Assembly: GCA_947490345.1 (NCBI GenBank)
Contig: CANLGL010000027.1
Coordinates: forward strand, 1-63,166
Origin: Deltaproteobacteria bacterium
GTDB lineage: Bacteria; Myxococcota_A; UBA796; SXON01
DNA: 63,166 nucleotides
Direction: 5' to 3'
This document shows, in pieces, positions 16,729 to 25,863 of the stretch. The notes beneath the pieces were generated by a model, which searched no databases, was not told the origin of the DNA, and was given only the letters and a program-made list of their open reading frames with translations. How positions within the stretch are numbered: the first letter of the stretch is position 1; every line of letters starts with the position of its first letter. Made by a program: the position numbers and the translations under genes.

Positions 16729-17423
16729 TGTTCCTGCTCGCTTGTCTTGGCACCGCGTCTGCCGGCCACATGTGGGGCATCGGCCCGACCATCGGCACCA
16801 GCGGGTTCCCCGTGGAGTACCCGATCTTCTTCCCCGAGTTGGCGCTCGGGGCCGATGGCAACCCGTTGGTCGAGCCGGTCACCTTCGATCTCGATGTGGG
16901 CGCCCACGCCGTTTACTACCTGGGGCAGGGCGGACGCGTCGGCGCCCGCTTCACCCTCGGGGGCAACTTCACGACCTTCGGGGAGCAGGAGTTCACGGTC
17001 GAGTACGAGGGCCTGCTGGCCCGGATCGAGCAGTCCCAGATCTTCGCCGGCGGCGGCATCGGGTTCGGCCACGATCGCTTCGGCGCCGACGCCGACGCCG
17101 CGAATCCCGACGCCTATCTGGACGTCGCCTATTTCCCCCTTCGCGCCCAGATCGGCGTGCTCGTGCGGGATCGCACCAGGGCCTACGAGGCGAACCTCTT
17201 CGGAACCTGGCACATCGCTGGCGAGCAGGTGTTCAGTCTGTCGGGAAAGACGGAGGACGAGACCAAGGGGACGGCGGTGTCGGATCCGTTCGGCGGAGAC
17301 GGAACCAAGAGCGATGCCGCGTTGTACCTGGCGATCGGCGGCGAGCTGACCGTGTACTTCGGCGACTTCAGGAACCAGGGCGGGGAAGGGGGCGGAAAGC
17401 AGGGCGGGAAGCGGAAGAGGTAG
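16725..17423 (+). CDS. Putative outer-membrane beta-barrel protein
   Basis: The start is ATG 16725, overlapping the ferredoxin stop; ATG 16728 is the alternative. The 232-aa product begins MMFLLACLGTASAGH, a short Sec signal cleaved near ASA-G. The mature chain has alternating hydrophobic/polar strands rich in Gly, Tyr and Phe (VGARFTLGGNFTTF, LYLAIGGELTVYFGDF), typical of a small eight-stranded barrel. It ends in a Gly/Lys-rich basic tail that is unusual for a barrel. No family named. Confidence 0.6.
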   Translation: MMFLLACLGTASAGHMWGIGPTIGTSGFPVEYPIFFPELALGADGNPLVEPVTFDLDVGAHAVYYLGQGGRVGARFTLGGNFTTFGEQEFTVEYEGLLARIEQSQIFAGGGIGFGHDRFGADADAANPDAYLDVAYFPLRAQIGVLVRDRTRAYEANLFGTWHIAGEQVFSLSGKTEDETKGTAVSDPFGGDGTKSDAALYLAIGGELTVYFGDFRNQGGEGGGKQGGKRKR

Positions 17424-17438
17424 CCTCGGGGCAGGCGT

Positions 17439-18245
17439 TCAGCGCTGACAACCGGGGCACCACCACGTCGAACGCCCCGCCTGCGTCATTTTCGCGATCA
17501 GCGCCCCGCAGCGTGGACACGACGAGCCGGCCCGCTGATAGAGCGGGAACGGATTTTCGGCACCAGCATCCTCGACGTACTCGATCTCGTCGTGCTCGGC
17601 GAGCATCCGCAGCGTGCCCTCCAGCTGCTCACGCACGCCGCGCTGCAGGACCGTGTGTCGCGCTCCGGTGACCTCGGCGGCCGGCGTCCGAGGGTCGATG
17701 CCGGCTCGCCAAAGCGCCTCGGCCGCGTGGAGATTCCCGAGCCCCGCCACGACCGCCTGGTCCATGAGTGCCACCTTGATCGCACGTCGACCACCAAACA
17801 CGGGGAGGGGAGCCCCGAGCGCATCCGGACCCAGCCCTTCCAGGAGGAGCGCCCGACCACGCGAGCCCTCCGTCGGCACGATGCCACCAAGCAGACGGGG
17901 GTCGGCAAACACCAGCGCGGAGCCGTCGTCGAGGCGCAAGCACACCTTGGCGTGCGGAGGGTCGATGCGGCTCCACCGACCGGTCATGCCGAGATGGAGG
18001 AGCAGCGCACGGTCGCCGAAGTGCCACAGGAGCCGCTTGCCGTGGCGATCGATTTCCCCTGGCGCGGCGGCCAGAACCACGGCGTCCAGCGCCACCCGAC
18101 CCTCTGGGTGGCCCGCCGTGGGTCGATCGGAGCGACCCTGCCGCACCGATCGCGGATCGAAGAGGTCCACACCGACGATCCGGCGCCCCGCGGTCCAGCG
18201 GCGAAGGGAGCGCCGACAAGTTTCCACCTCCGGGAGCTCCGGCAT
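17439..18245 (-). CDS. mutM: Fpg/MutM-type DNA glycosylase-AP lyase
   Basis: With ATG 18245 the protein is 268 aa and starts MPELPEVETCRRSL: after Met removal Pro is the catalytic nucleophile and Glu the proton donor. The lysine of HGKRLLWHF is conserved. The helix-two-turn-helix region reads GLGNLHAAEALWRAGIDP. The C-terminal zinc finger is complete (SCPRCGALI...WWCPGCQ). It excises 8-oxoguanine and related oxidised bases. Nei-type enzymes share this fold, but the PELPEVE start favours Fpg. It is divergent from the small membrane gene at 18294. Confidence 0.93.
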   Translation of the reverse strand: MPELPEVETCRRSLRRWTAGRRIVGVDLFDPRSVRQGRSDRPTAGHPEGRVALDAVVLAAAPGEIDRHGKRLLWHFGDRALLLHLGMTGRWSRIDPPHAKVCLRLDDGSALVFADPRLLGGIVPTEGSRGRALLLEGLGPDALGAPLPVFGGRRAIKVALMDQAVVAGLGNLHAAEALWRAGIDPRTPAAEVTGARHTVLQRGVREQLEGTLRMLAEHDEIEYVEDAGAENPFPLYQRAGSSCPRCGALIAKMTQAGRSTWWCPGCQR

Positions 18246-18293
18246 GCACGTCCTCGGGCCACGAGATAGCATGGGCGCGCAGAAGGAAGCCAG

Positions 18294-18488
18294 ATGCACT
18301 CCGGTTCGGCGCTCTACCAGTTCATGCTCCTGTTCGTTTGTTTCGGCGGCGGCAGTGTCATGTTGGCGTTCGTGCTGCTGCTGCCGGGCGTCGGGAATTG
18401 GCTGGTGGCGGTCTTCGCCCTCACCCAAACCGACAAGCTGATGCTGCGCAAAAAGGGCGAAAGCATCTGGATCGACGACCCGGGCTAA
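18294..18488 (+). CDS. Small membrane protein, 64 aa
   Basis: ATG 18294 is preceded by a good ribosome binding site (AGAAGGAAG, 5-6 nt upstream). One long or two short hydrophobic segments occupy residues 8-41 (QFMLLFVCFGGGSVMLAF then VGNWLVAVFAL), and a short Lys/Asp-rich cytoplasmic tail follows. No family recognised. It is divergent from mutM and followed by the second copy of the small GC-rich repeat and by repeat copy C. Confidence 0.55.
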   Translation: MHSGSALYQFMLLFVCFGGGSVMLAFVLLLPGVGNWLVAVFALTQTDKLMLRKKGESIWIDDPG

Positions 18489-18571
18489 GCGGCCGCCGCG
18501 TCGCGGCGCCGGGCTCTCGCTGCGGGCCAGCCCTCCGCTCGCTCCCTGCCGCGCGGTCCGCCCCCCGCGAC
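18489..18571 (+). repeat. GC-rich short repeat, copy 2 of 2
   Basis: About 80 nt starting GCGGCCGCCGCG at the stop codon of the 64-aa gene and sharing CTCGCTGCGGGC, AGCCCT and CTGCCGCG with 12148-12222, same orientation. Immediately followed by structured repeat copy C, so the two repeat types are adjacent here. Confidence 0.5.
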
Positions 18572-18574
18572 TGA

Positions 18575-18723
18575 GTGTCCGACGGTGAGGGGGAGAGCGC
18601 CACGTCCCGGCGCGTTCTCAACGCGTCGGGAGCCGGAGGCCGGAAACCGCAGGTTGGAGGCCGGAGTGCATGGCGCGGTAGGGGGAGAGGGCGGAGCCCT
18701 CTCCCCCAGTTACATGAGGCCTG
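18575..18723 (+). repeat. Structured intergenic repeat, copy C, directly upstream of the gene at 18724
   Basis: Plus orientation: GAGGGGGAGAGCGCC entry, P1 hairpin (18606-18616 with 18620-18630, 11 pairs including one G-U, loop CTC), linker GGAGGCCGGAAACC / GGTTGGAGGCCGG, GGCGCGGTAGGGGG, and a perfect 12-bp P3 (18681-18692 with 18696-18707, loop GGA), then GTTACATGA. It ends 10 nt or less before ATG 18724. The stem bases differ from those in copies B, D, E and F but pairing is kept. Confidence 0.85.
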
Positions 18724-21141
18724 ATGTTGTTCCTCGCGAGCGCGCTCGCCGCCGAGCTGCTGGTCTACGTTCCGGGCGGCTCCTTGCGCACCGGCGAGCC
18801 GGGTAGGATCGGCGTCTATTGTGTCGGCTGTGCCGCACCGTTGGCATTGGACGCGCTGACGGTGACCGGAGCTCCCGTGCTTCGCACCACCAACAGCGGC
18901 GAGGGTGCCCTTGTCATCGAGCTCGGCGCGCCCACCGCGGGGGCGGTGGACGTTGCCGCGACCGTCGCGGAGGGGGCCCTCCGGAGCCGCCTCGCCGTCG
19001 CGCCGATTCGGCCGTCGGGCGTGGTGCTCACGGTCCCCTCCGAGGTGCCACTCGCCCAGTCGTCGCTGGAGGTGCGCCTCACCGGGGTGGGCCTGACGCA
19101 CGCGGATCGGGTCGCCGTTGTCGTGTCGGAAGGCACCGTCGGACCGGTTCGGGTGACACCCGCGGGGCTCGAAGCGACCGTGCAGTTCGGCAGTGAGCGG
19201 GCCGCGCGGCCGCTGTTGATCAGCGCGCTCGATCTCTCCGATCCTCACGCGCCGCCGGCGCTTGGCGTGGTGCGCCTCCGCGCTCGGCACACCGGCTCGG
19301 TCGCCGCCGAAGCGGGCACCCGCCTGAGCATCCGGATCGGTGCCAGGTCGTACGGTCCCTTCGTCGCCGGGGTGGACGGCACTGCCGCCGTGGCGTTCGA
19401 CGCGATGCCAGGGGAGGCGACCTACGAGCTGACGGTCTCCGACGACCTCGGCAACACCCAAAAGCTGACGCAGCCGGTGCCCGCGGTGACGGAGCCCACT
19501 GTGCTCGTGGTGGAGGATCTGCGAGCCGAAGCACCACAACTGTGGTTGTCGGCCGTCGACGAGCGTGGCACGCCGTGGGGAGGGGCGGCGCCCGTCTGTC
19601 GCAGCGGCGCCACCGCGCCAGAGGCGGCAATCGCCATGGGCACGTCACAGTGGCGCTGGCGTCCCGGTCCGGGGCAGGGCGTGATGGGGGAAGTCGCCAC
19701 CGCATGCACGCTCGGCACCGTGCAGCGACAAACTCGCCTTACGATGCGCGCGCATGCTCCCCAGGCCATCGCGTTGCGCTTCTACCCCGACGTGCTCTCC
19801 GCGGACTTCCCCCTTGCCGAGGTGCTGGCGACGCTCATCGACGAAAACGGGGAGCGCGTCGCGGTCCAAGGACTCGAGTTGTCGGCCGCCCATGGGAAGA
19901 TGGTGGTTCATCCGTCCGCCGATGCCCTTCGCGCCGAGTACGACGGCACTGCGGCAGCCGCCCTGGGCGAAGACCATCTCCACGCCCGCTGGAGCCGCCG
20001 GGCGGGTACGGGCGCGCCTCGGGCCGTCTCTTTGTGTGCGGCGCGCGGGGATGCCGGCCTCGTAGCGGTCGCGCGGGTGGTGGACGGGCGGGGGGATCCG
20101 CTCTCCGGAGTGCAAGTCAGGGTGACCGCGGGCGGAGTGGCCTTGAGGGAGGTCCCCAGCGACAGGCGTGGGTTTTCCCGGTGGCTTTTGCCGCCTTCGG
20201 GCGGGGCGGTGCGGCTCCGTGCCGAGGCCGGGGAGGCGGCGGGGGAGGCGTTGGCCTTCACCGAGCAGCCTGGCGATCCGGGCTGCTTGACCCGCGCTGA
20301 TCCTGGCGTCGCCGACCTGGACGCTCGGATCCGGGTACCGATTCGGAGCGGGCGCGTTCGCCAGGTCTTTTTGGACGTTGAGCCGCGTACCGTGACCCTT
20401 GGTCCGGGCGCTACCGCCGAGATTCGGGTGCGGATGCTGGATGGCGCCGGCGCGTTGGTCCGGGATGAGCCGCTTGCGCTCACGACGTCCGAGGGCACGG
20501 TGACGGCTCCGGTCGCGACGGCAGACGGCACGTTCGTGGCGCGGTTCGACCCCGGGGCGGGTTCGGGCGCGCGTGACGTCACCATCACCGCGACCTCATC
20601 TGCGGGAACGGTCGCGACGTCATTGTCCATCGCCCCGCGTCCTGTCCGCGGGCTTGTCGCGGCAGGCTTTGGCTGGCTCGGCAACTTCGGCTCGATCTCA
20701 TCCCCCACCGGGAGCGTCTCGCTTGAGCGCCGGCTGCCAGTCGGCGGGCTTTCGGCGCGCCTGGGTGTCGGCGTATACGGATTTTCGGAGACGGTGCAGG
20801 CGACCAGCGGGCCCGTCCACGCCGCAGGGACCTTCTTTCCGGTTGACGTCGGGGTCTCATTCGCTCAGCGGGGCCCCCGCTTCTCGCTGAGCGCCGGCAT
20901 CAGCCTCGCGCTGGTTCCTTACACCTTGGAGGCTGACTTTGATGGGGAGGATGCTGTTGCCGGCGCGGGGCTCTCGTCGCCAGGCGTAGACGTTCGCGGC
21001 TCCTTCGGTTGGCGGATCGGGCAGACCGAGCTGTATGCGGAGGCCGGGTACCTGCTCTACACCGTGCCCGCGGGCGTGGTGACTCTTGCTCAGAATGCGG
21101 GTGGACTCCGCGCAATCGTCGGATATCGGCTACTCTATTGA
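18724..21141 (+). CDS. Large Ig-like surface protein with C-terminal barrel-like domain
   Basis: An 805-aa protein beginning MLFLASALAAELLVYVPGG, a short signal sequence. Most of the chain is repeated bacterial Ig-like material (for example VRQVFLDVEPRTVTLGPGAT and GTVTAPVATADGTFVARFD, as in Big_1/invasin domains). From about residue 640 Gly/aromatic-rich alternating strands (VSLERRLPVGGLSARLGVGV, LRAIVGYRLLY at the end) suggest an outer-membrane barrel or beta-sandwich ending in an aromatic residue, as in OM proteins. It is first of a tightly packed four-gene operon, 2 bp before the next gene, with repeat copy C as its leader. Confidence 0.65.
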   Translation: MLFLASALAAELLVYVPGGSLRTGEPGRIGVYCVGCAAPLALDALTVTGAPVLRTTNSGEGALVIELGAPTAGAVDVAATVAEGALRSRLAVAPIRPSGVVLTVPSEVPLAQSSLEVRLTGVGLTHADRVAVVVSEGTVGPVRVTPAGLEATVQFGSERAARPLLISALDLSDPHAPPALGVVRLRARHTGSVAAEAGTRLSIRIGARSYGPFVAGVDGTAAVAFDAMPGEATYELTVSDDLGNTQKLTQPVPAVTEPTVLVVEDLRAEAPQLWLSAVDERGTPWGGAAPVCRSGATAPEAAIAMGTSQWRWRPGPGQGVMGEVATACTLGTVQRQTRLTMRAHAPQAIALRFYPDVLSADFPLAEVLATLIDENGERVAVQGLELSAAHGKMVVHPSADALRAEYDGTAAAALGEDHLHARWSRRAGTGAPRAVSLCAARGDAGLVAVARVVDGRGDPLSGVQVRVTAGGVALREVPSDRRGFSRWLLPPSGGAVRLRAEAGEAAGEALAFTEQPGDPGCLTRADPGVADLDARIRVPIRSGRVRQVFLDVEPRTVTLGPGATAEIRVRMLDGAGALVRDEPLALTTSEGTVTAPVATADGTFVARFDPGAGSGARDVTITATSSAGTVATSLSIAPRPVRGLVAAGFGWLGNFGSISSPTGSVSLERRLPVGGLSARLGVGVYGFSETVQATSGPVHAAGTFFPVDVGVSFAQRGPRFSLSAGISLALVPYTLEADFDGEDAVAGAGLSSPGVDVRGSFGWRIGQTELYAEAGYLLYTVPAGVVTLAQNAGGLRAIVGYRLLY

Positions 21142-21143
21142 CG

Positions 21144-24100
21144 ATGGCGTTCCTGCTCGCCGTTTTCGCCGCTTGCGCGCCTCCTGCGCCGGCGCCGGAG
21201 TTGTTTTCGGTCGAGCCGGCGCGGGGTTGGCGCGGCGAGGTGACGGCCATCGTGCTCGCTGGGGATCACCTGCTGCCGAGCGTTTCCCTCGGCGATTTGG
21301 ATCCGGTGGACGCCGAGTTCGAGGTCTGGCTCGAGGGCGCCGGCGGGAGCATCCGCCTGGAGGGGGCCGAGCTCCTCGACTACGACCACGTGGTGGCGCA
21401 GGTCCCTGCCGGTGTTGCCTCGGGTACCTACGCGATGGTCCTTCGCACGCCCGCGGGCGACGAGGCGCGCCTGGAGGAGGGCTTCTTCGTCGCGACCACT
21501 CGTGCCGACCACCTCGTCCTCCGTCCGACCGCGGGGGTCGCGTATGACCTCGGTGAGTACGCCAGCATCGTGCTTCAGGTCGAGGATCCAAATGATGAGG
21601 TTGTCGCGACGGACATCGCGGTTGAGCTCGTCGCGTCCTCCGCGGATGGCGCCGAAGGCGTCGAGTTCGCGCCCGATCAACTCGTCGGTCAGGCCGCGGC
21701 TGAGTCTGGGGTCGGGATCACTGGGCGACTGGACGCCGATGGCAGCACCACCATCCTGGTGCGGTCCACGCACGCCGCCGACGTCACGTTCTCGGCCACC
21801 GCGCTCTCCGAACTGGGACTCGATGACGCCGCGCCGCTGGTGCTCAGCTGGCAGACCGGCGGACTTGCGAATGTGACCGTCAGCCTGCCGTTCACTCCGT
21901 TCCGCGCCCGCGCCGGCACACCGTTCCAGGTGCACCTTGCCCTGGAGGACGAGTTCGGCAACCCGCTACCCGAGACCTACGCCCGCGTCTCGATCTCGGA
22001 CGCCTGCGGGTCGTTCCGGACCGTGGCCGACGTGATCGGAGAGGGCGATGCCGAGGTCACCCTCGACGTTGCTTGCGACGCCGACCAGCTCACGGTGTTC
22101 AACGCTTCAGTCGAGGTCGTCAGCGACGACTTCGTGGTGCTGCCCGGTGACATGGCCGGCTACCAGGTCATCGCGACACCTGACACGCTTGTGGAGGCAG
22201 GCGTGCAGCCGGTCTTGGTGCTCGTGGAAGCGGTGGACGCCTACGGCAATCGGGTGGATGACTTCGACGGCGCCATCACCCTGACTGACCAGCTCGCCGG
22301 CATCGATGCCGACCGGACCAACTGCCCCTCGATCACCGGTGGCGCTACGCTCTGTGCAACGTATTTGCACCGGGCCGGCATGGACTTCTTCCGTGTAGTC
22401 GACGATGAGCTGCGGGCGGCAACGTCCAATTCCGTCGAGGTGGTAGCCAGCGATCCGGTGACGGTGTCGTTGTCGCTGGGCTCGGCCGACGTGATCGCCG
22501 GGAACGAGGTCGGGGCCTCGCTCGCCGTGGCCGACGCCTGGGGCAACGCGGTGGAGATCGAGCCCGGTGGGGTGGATCCGGTGACGATGACCGATGACAG
22601 CGACTCGGTCGAGTGCGACTGGACTGGCCCCATCGCTGAGGGTCGCCATGGCTTCTTATGCAGTTTCACCAACGCGTATGAGGAGTCCGTCGTCCAAGCC
22701 GAGCTGCCCCGGCTGGGGCTCAGGGGCTCGGCGCCGGATCCGGTGACGATCCGAAACGCTGAGCTGTCGACGGTGACGTTCACCGTCCCGTCCACGGTGG
22801 TCGCGGGCGCCGGCTTCGCGCTCAGCGCATCCGGGTTCGATGACTATGGCAACCCGTACATCCGACAGACCGACCCCGTGGTCGACGTCACCGATAGCTC
22901 TGGAACCCTGAGCGTGTCGAGCCTGTCGTTGGATGCAAACGGGGAGGCAGTCACGAGCGCTTCGCTCACGGCGGCCGGCACGGGGGTTCGGGTTCGGGCA
23001 TCCCGATCCGGCACGACGGTCGGCGTGTCCAGTCCGATCGCGGTCACGGCCGGCGCCATGGCGGGCTTCGATGTGGAGGCACCGCCCTGGGTGGGCGTCG
23101 GCGACGAGTTGGACGTGGTGGTCGGCCCGGTTGATGCCTTCGGCAACACCGTCGCGAGCTACGCGGGCGCGCCGACGGTGTCCATCACCAGCAGCGTGTG
23201 TGACGCGGTGACGTTGGCGCCGCTGTCCGGCGTGGCGGCGAACGTGGCGTTGAGCTGCAACGACGTGCTTCTTGGGGCAACGGTGCTTGTGTCGGACGGC
23301 ACGTACAGCTCCAGCAGCGACACCGTGGACGTGGTCGACTTTGAGTGCGCCTCGCCGCCTGTCGCGACGCTGACCCTCGACGGGGGTGACGAGGCGGTGG
23401 TGTGCCTGGGAAGCGGGGGGGCAACGGTCGAAGCCGACGGCTCCGCATCCAGCGTGGGTGCCGCCGATCTCGCGATGTTCTCGTTCATCGAGACGGATGG
23501 AGCGCGCGGTCGCGACAGCGCCGCGGTCACCGAGTTCACCTGGGCCGCTGCGGGTCCGCGCCTGGTCGAGATGTTGGTCGTGGACGACGACGGCTGCGGC
23601 GCGACGGCTTCAGCCTGGAGTTGGGTTGGCGTGGACGATGGGGAGGTCACTGGCCCGGTGGACCTCGTCGCGAGTGACAGCGCCGTCGCGTCCGGGGGCT
23701 TCGTCACCGTGGACATCGCCGCGTATGACTGTACCGGGGACGTCGCCGGCGGCCGGGACATCCTCTTGCGGGCGTCGCTCGGCGATGTGGTTGGGACCGA
23801 CTCCGGCGCCGGAGTGGTGCTCACACTGGATGCCAGCGGTGAAGGCACGGTGACGTGGGATTTCCCTGACGGCTACGCTGCCCTGGCCACCCTTGCGGCC
23901 GGTTCCGCCAGCGCCGGGGGCTACGGCGCGGTGATGGTCGCGGTCACCCAGGACAGCGCCCGTCCCCACGTGATCGACGTGACGCCGAGCGGCACCACCA
24001 GCGGGAGTATCGACGAGGTCGTGCTTCGCTTCGACGAGGCGCTCTTGTCGAGCATGGTTTCCGGGGTATCCGTGACCGGCCCGTCCGGCAGCGAAAGCGC

Positions 24101-24626
24101 GACGCTCACCCTCGATGGCAGCACCTTGACCCTGACCCTCGCCCACGCCGTGGACGCGTCGGCCGGCACCTACACCGTCACCGTTCCGGACAGCGTGCGC
24201 GACGAAGCCGGCAACCGGGTGGATGGCGCTTGGAGCGGGACGGCCGGGGCGTTCTCCTCCGTCTTCGGGGCCGTCACCAGCGCGCTCCCGGTGACCGCGG
24301 GCTGCGCGGTCAGCACTGACCTCTTCCGGCCCGACGGCGATGATGGGGCTGGCGAGGAGTCCGATTCGGTCGAGTTCAGCCCGGTGACCGCCGGCACGCC
24401 CACATGGTGGTGGATGGTCGTCACCGACGTGGGTGACAATCACGTTCGCAGCGCCCGCGTCGCTGGTTCGGCCTCGGGTATTTCTTGGGACGGCATCGGG
24501 GACGACGGTCTGGTCGTTCCCGGGGGCGACTACGTCGTCAGCATCGTCGCCATCGACAACACCGACAACCAGGGCGAGGTGTGCGTCGAAAGCATCACCG
24601 TCGCCCATCGACTGGAGTTGCCTTGA
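21144..24626 (+). CDS. Giant Ig-like surface lipoprotein
   Basis: ATG 21144 gives 1160 aa starting MAFLLAVFAACAPPAP, a lipoprotein signal (FAAC). The chain is a string of Ig-like domains: an IPT/TIG-like first unit (FSVEPARGWRGEVTAIVLAG), many units with DAFGNTV/DEFGNPL-type sequence as in filamin/Big_1-like folds, an SbsA-type Big_5 unit (EVVLRFDEALLSSM ... YTVTVPDSVRDEAGN, about 960-1030) and a FlgD-like C-terminal Ig domain (WDGIGDDGLVVPGGDYVV). It is probably an adhesin or structural surface fibre. It overlaps the histidine kinase gene by 4 nt. Confidence 0.7.
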   Translation: MAFLLAVFAACAPPAPAPELFSVEPARGWRGEVTAIVLAGDHLLPSVSLGDLDPVDAEFEVWLEGAGGSIRLEGAELLDYDHVVAQVPAGVASGTYAMVLRTPAGDEARLEEGFFVATTRADHLVLRPTAGVAYDLGEYASIVLQVEDPNDEVVATDIAVELVASSADGAEGVEFAPDQLVGQAAAESGVGITGRLDADGSTTILVRSTHAADVTFSATALSELGLDDAAPLVLSWQTGGLANVTVSLPFTPFRARAGTPFQVHLALEDEFGNPLPETYARVSISDACGSFRTVADVIGEGDAEVTLDVACDADQLTVFNASVEVVSDDFVVLPGDMAGYQVIATPDTLVEAGVQPVLVLVEAVDAYGNRVDDFDGAITLTDQLAGIDADRTNCPSITGGATLCATYLHRAGMDFFRVVDDELRAATSNSVEVVASDPVTVSLSLGSADVIAGNEVGASLAVADAWGNAVEIEPGGVDPVTMTDDSDSVECDWTGPIAEGRHGFLCSFTNAYEESVVQAELPRLGLRGSAPDPVTIRNAELSTVTFTVPSTVVAGAGFALSASGFDDYGNPYIRQTDPVVDVTDSSGTLSVSSLSLDANGEAVTSASLTAAGTGVRVRASRSGTTVGVSSPIAVTAGAMAGFDVEAPPWVGVGDELDVVVGPVDAFGNTVASYAGAPTVSITSSVCDAVTLAPLSGVAANVALSCNDVLLGATVLVSDGTYSSSSDTVDVVDFECASPPVATLTLDGGDEAVVCLGSGGATVEADGSASSVGAADLAMFSFIETDGARGRDSAAVTEFTWAAAGPRLVEMLVVDDDGCGATASAWSWVGVDDGEVTGPVDLVASDSAVASGGFVTVDIAAYDCTGDVAGGRDILLRASLGDVVGTDSGAGVVLTLDASGEGTVTWDFPDGYAALATLAAGSASAGGYGAVMVAVTQDSARPHVIDVTPSGTTSGSIDEVVLRFDEALLSSMVSGVSVTGPSGSESATLTLDGSTLTLTLAHAVDASAGTYTVTVPDSVRDEAGNRVDGAWSGTAGAFSSVFGAVTSALPVTAGCAVSTDLFRPDGDDGAGEESDSVEFSPVTAGTPTWWWMVVTDVGDNHVRSARVAGSASGISWDGIGDDGLVVPGGDYVVSIVAIDNTDNQGEVCVESITVAHRLELP

Positions 24627-25291
24627 GCCAAGACCCGATCGACCTCGACCGTTGGCGCCTCGCCGAGCTTGGTCAGCAGGCTGCGATGTTGGTGCACCAG
24701 CTTCGCCAGCCGCTTTTCACCATTCGCGGGTTGGTTCAGTTGGCCGAGTGCGACCCTGCGCGGGCCGGGCTTCACCTCGCAACCGCGCGGGGACAGCTCG
24801 ACGTCCTGGAGTCGTTGGTGGACGGGTGGGCGGATTTCTCCCGCCGGCCGGGGCGGATGGACGAACGCTTCGACATTCGCGCGCCGGTAGAAAGCGCGTT
24901 GGTGCTCTTGCGGCATCGCGGGCACGCGCTGGGCGTGGCGGTGGAATCCGAGCTCGGCCCCGGCTTTGTCGTGCGCAGCAGCCTCCTCGGCGTCCAACAG
25001 GCCGTGGTCAACCTCGGACAGAATGCCCTCGACGCGATGGATGGCCAGCCCCAGGCAAGGCTGAGCCTGCGCGTGGACGGGGCCGCGATCGTCGTCGAGG
25101 ACAACGGGCCGGGCCTGCCGGACGCGGTGCACGACGACCTCTTCCGGCCCTTCGTGACCACCAAGCCGAAGGGCACGGGGCTGGGGCTCGTCATCGCGCG
25201 GACCCTCGTCGAGGGCTGCGGGGGGCAACTGCAGCTCGAGGAGGCCCGCAGCGGCGTCCGCTGGCGGATCGTGCTACCCGCGGCGGCATGA
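24623..25291 (+). CDS. Soluble sensor-less histidine kinase
   Basis: The start is probably TTG 24623, overlapping the previous stop, giving 222 aa. There is no signal, membrane segment or PAS/HAMP domain. The phospho-acceptor helix has AAMLVHQLRQPLFTIRG in place of the usual HELRNPL, and the HATPase_c domain has N-box NLGQNALDAM, G1 VEDNGPGLP and G2 GTGLGLVIARTLVEG. It resembles NtrB/HisKA kinases cut to the catalytic core. No response regulator is adjacent. Its coupling to large surface-protein genes and a TPR gene suggests that the input comes from a partner protein. Confidence 0.85.
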   Translation: MSQDPIDLDRWRLAELGQQAAMLVHQLRQPLFTIRGLVQLAECDPARAGLHLATARGQLDVLESLVDGWADFSRRPGRMDERFDIRAPVESALVLLRHRGHALGVAVESELGPGFVVRSSLLGVQQAVVNLGQNALDAMDGQPQARLSLRVDGAAIVVEDNGPGLPDAVHDDLFRPFVTTKPKGTGLGLVIARTLVEGCGGQLQLEEARSGVRWRIVLPAAA

Positions 25292-25788
25292 GCGACGACG
25301 ATCTGGACGGCGCCCCGGAGGCCCACCTCGCCGACCTCGGGCCCTTGTTCATGGCCGCGCTCGAAGCGCGATCCGCCGGCCGTGTGGATGTCGCCATCGA
25401 GGGACTGCTCGGCATCCTCCGCGCCGAGCCCCGCCTCGCGGAACCCCGCATGGAGCTGGGGCGCATCTACCTGGACATGGAGCGCCTCGAGGAGGCCGAA
25501 GCGGAAGCGCGCGAGGCTATCCGCATCCTCGAAGCGGGCGGCGCCTGGACTGAAGAGGTGCCCGAAAACGTCGTGACCGCGCTCGCGTGGGCGCTGTTGG
25601 GCGAAATACTCAAAGAAATGGCCGCCAGCGACGACGTGGTGTTCGGCGAGGACCCGGCCCGATTCGCCGAGCTCCTGATCCAGAGCCGCGCCGCGTTTGC
25701 CCGCGCCCACACGCTCGACCCCACCGATTCGGTAAGCGGCCTGACCGCGGCCGAACTCGGACCCGAACCCGACGACGACGTGCACTGA
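25288..25788 (+). CDS. TPR-like helical repeat protein
   Basis: ATG 25288 overlaps the kinase stop (ATGA), giving 166 aa. Helix pairs with TPR features cover about 15-145: VAIEGLLGILRAEPRLAEPR, MELGRIYLDMERLEEAEAEA and SRAAFARAHTLDPTDS. Very acidic ends (SDDDLDGAPE, GPEPDDDVH). Cytoplasmic, no catalytic motif. As last gene of the operon 18724-25788 it may be the adaptor for the sensor-less kinase. Confidence 0.65.
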   Translation: MSDDDLDGAPEAHLADLGPLFMAALEARSAGRVDVAIEGLLGILRAEPRLAEPRMELGRIYLDMERLEEAEAEAREAIRILEAGGAWTEEVPENVVTALAWALLGEILKEMAASDDVVFGEDPARFAELLIQSRAAFARAHTLDPTDSVSGLTAAELGPEPDDDVH

Positions 25789-25863
25789 AAATCCTCTCCC
25801 CGTCGGCACGGCCTCGGGGTACCTTGCTCCTCTCAGTGAAACTCCTGCCCCCACGGTGATGCC

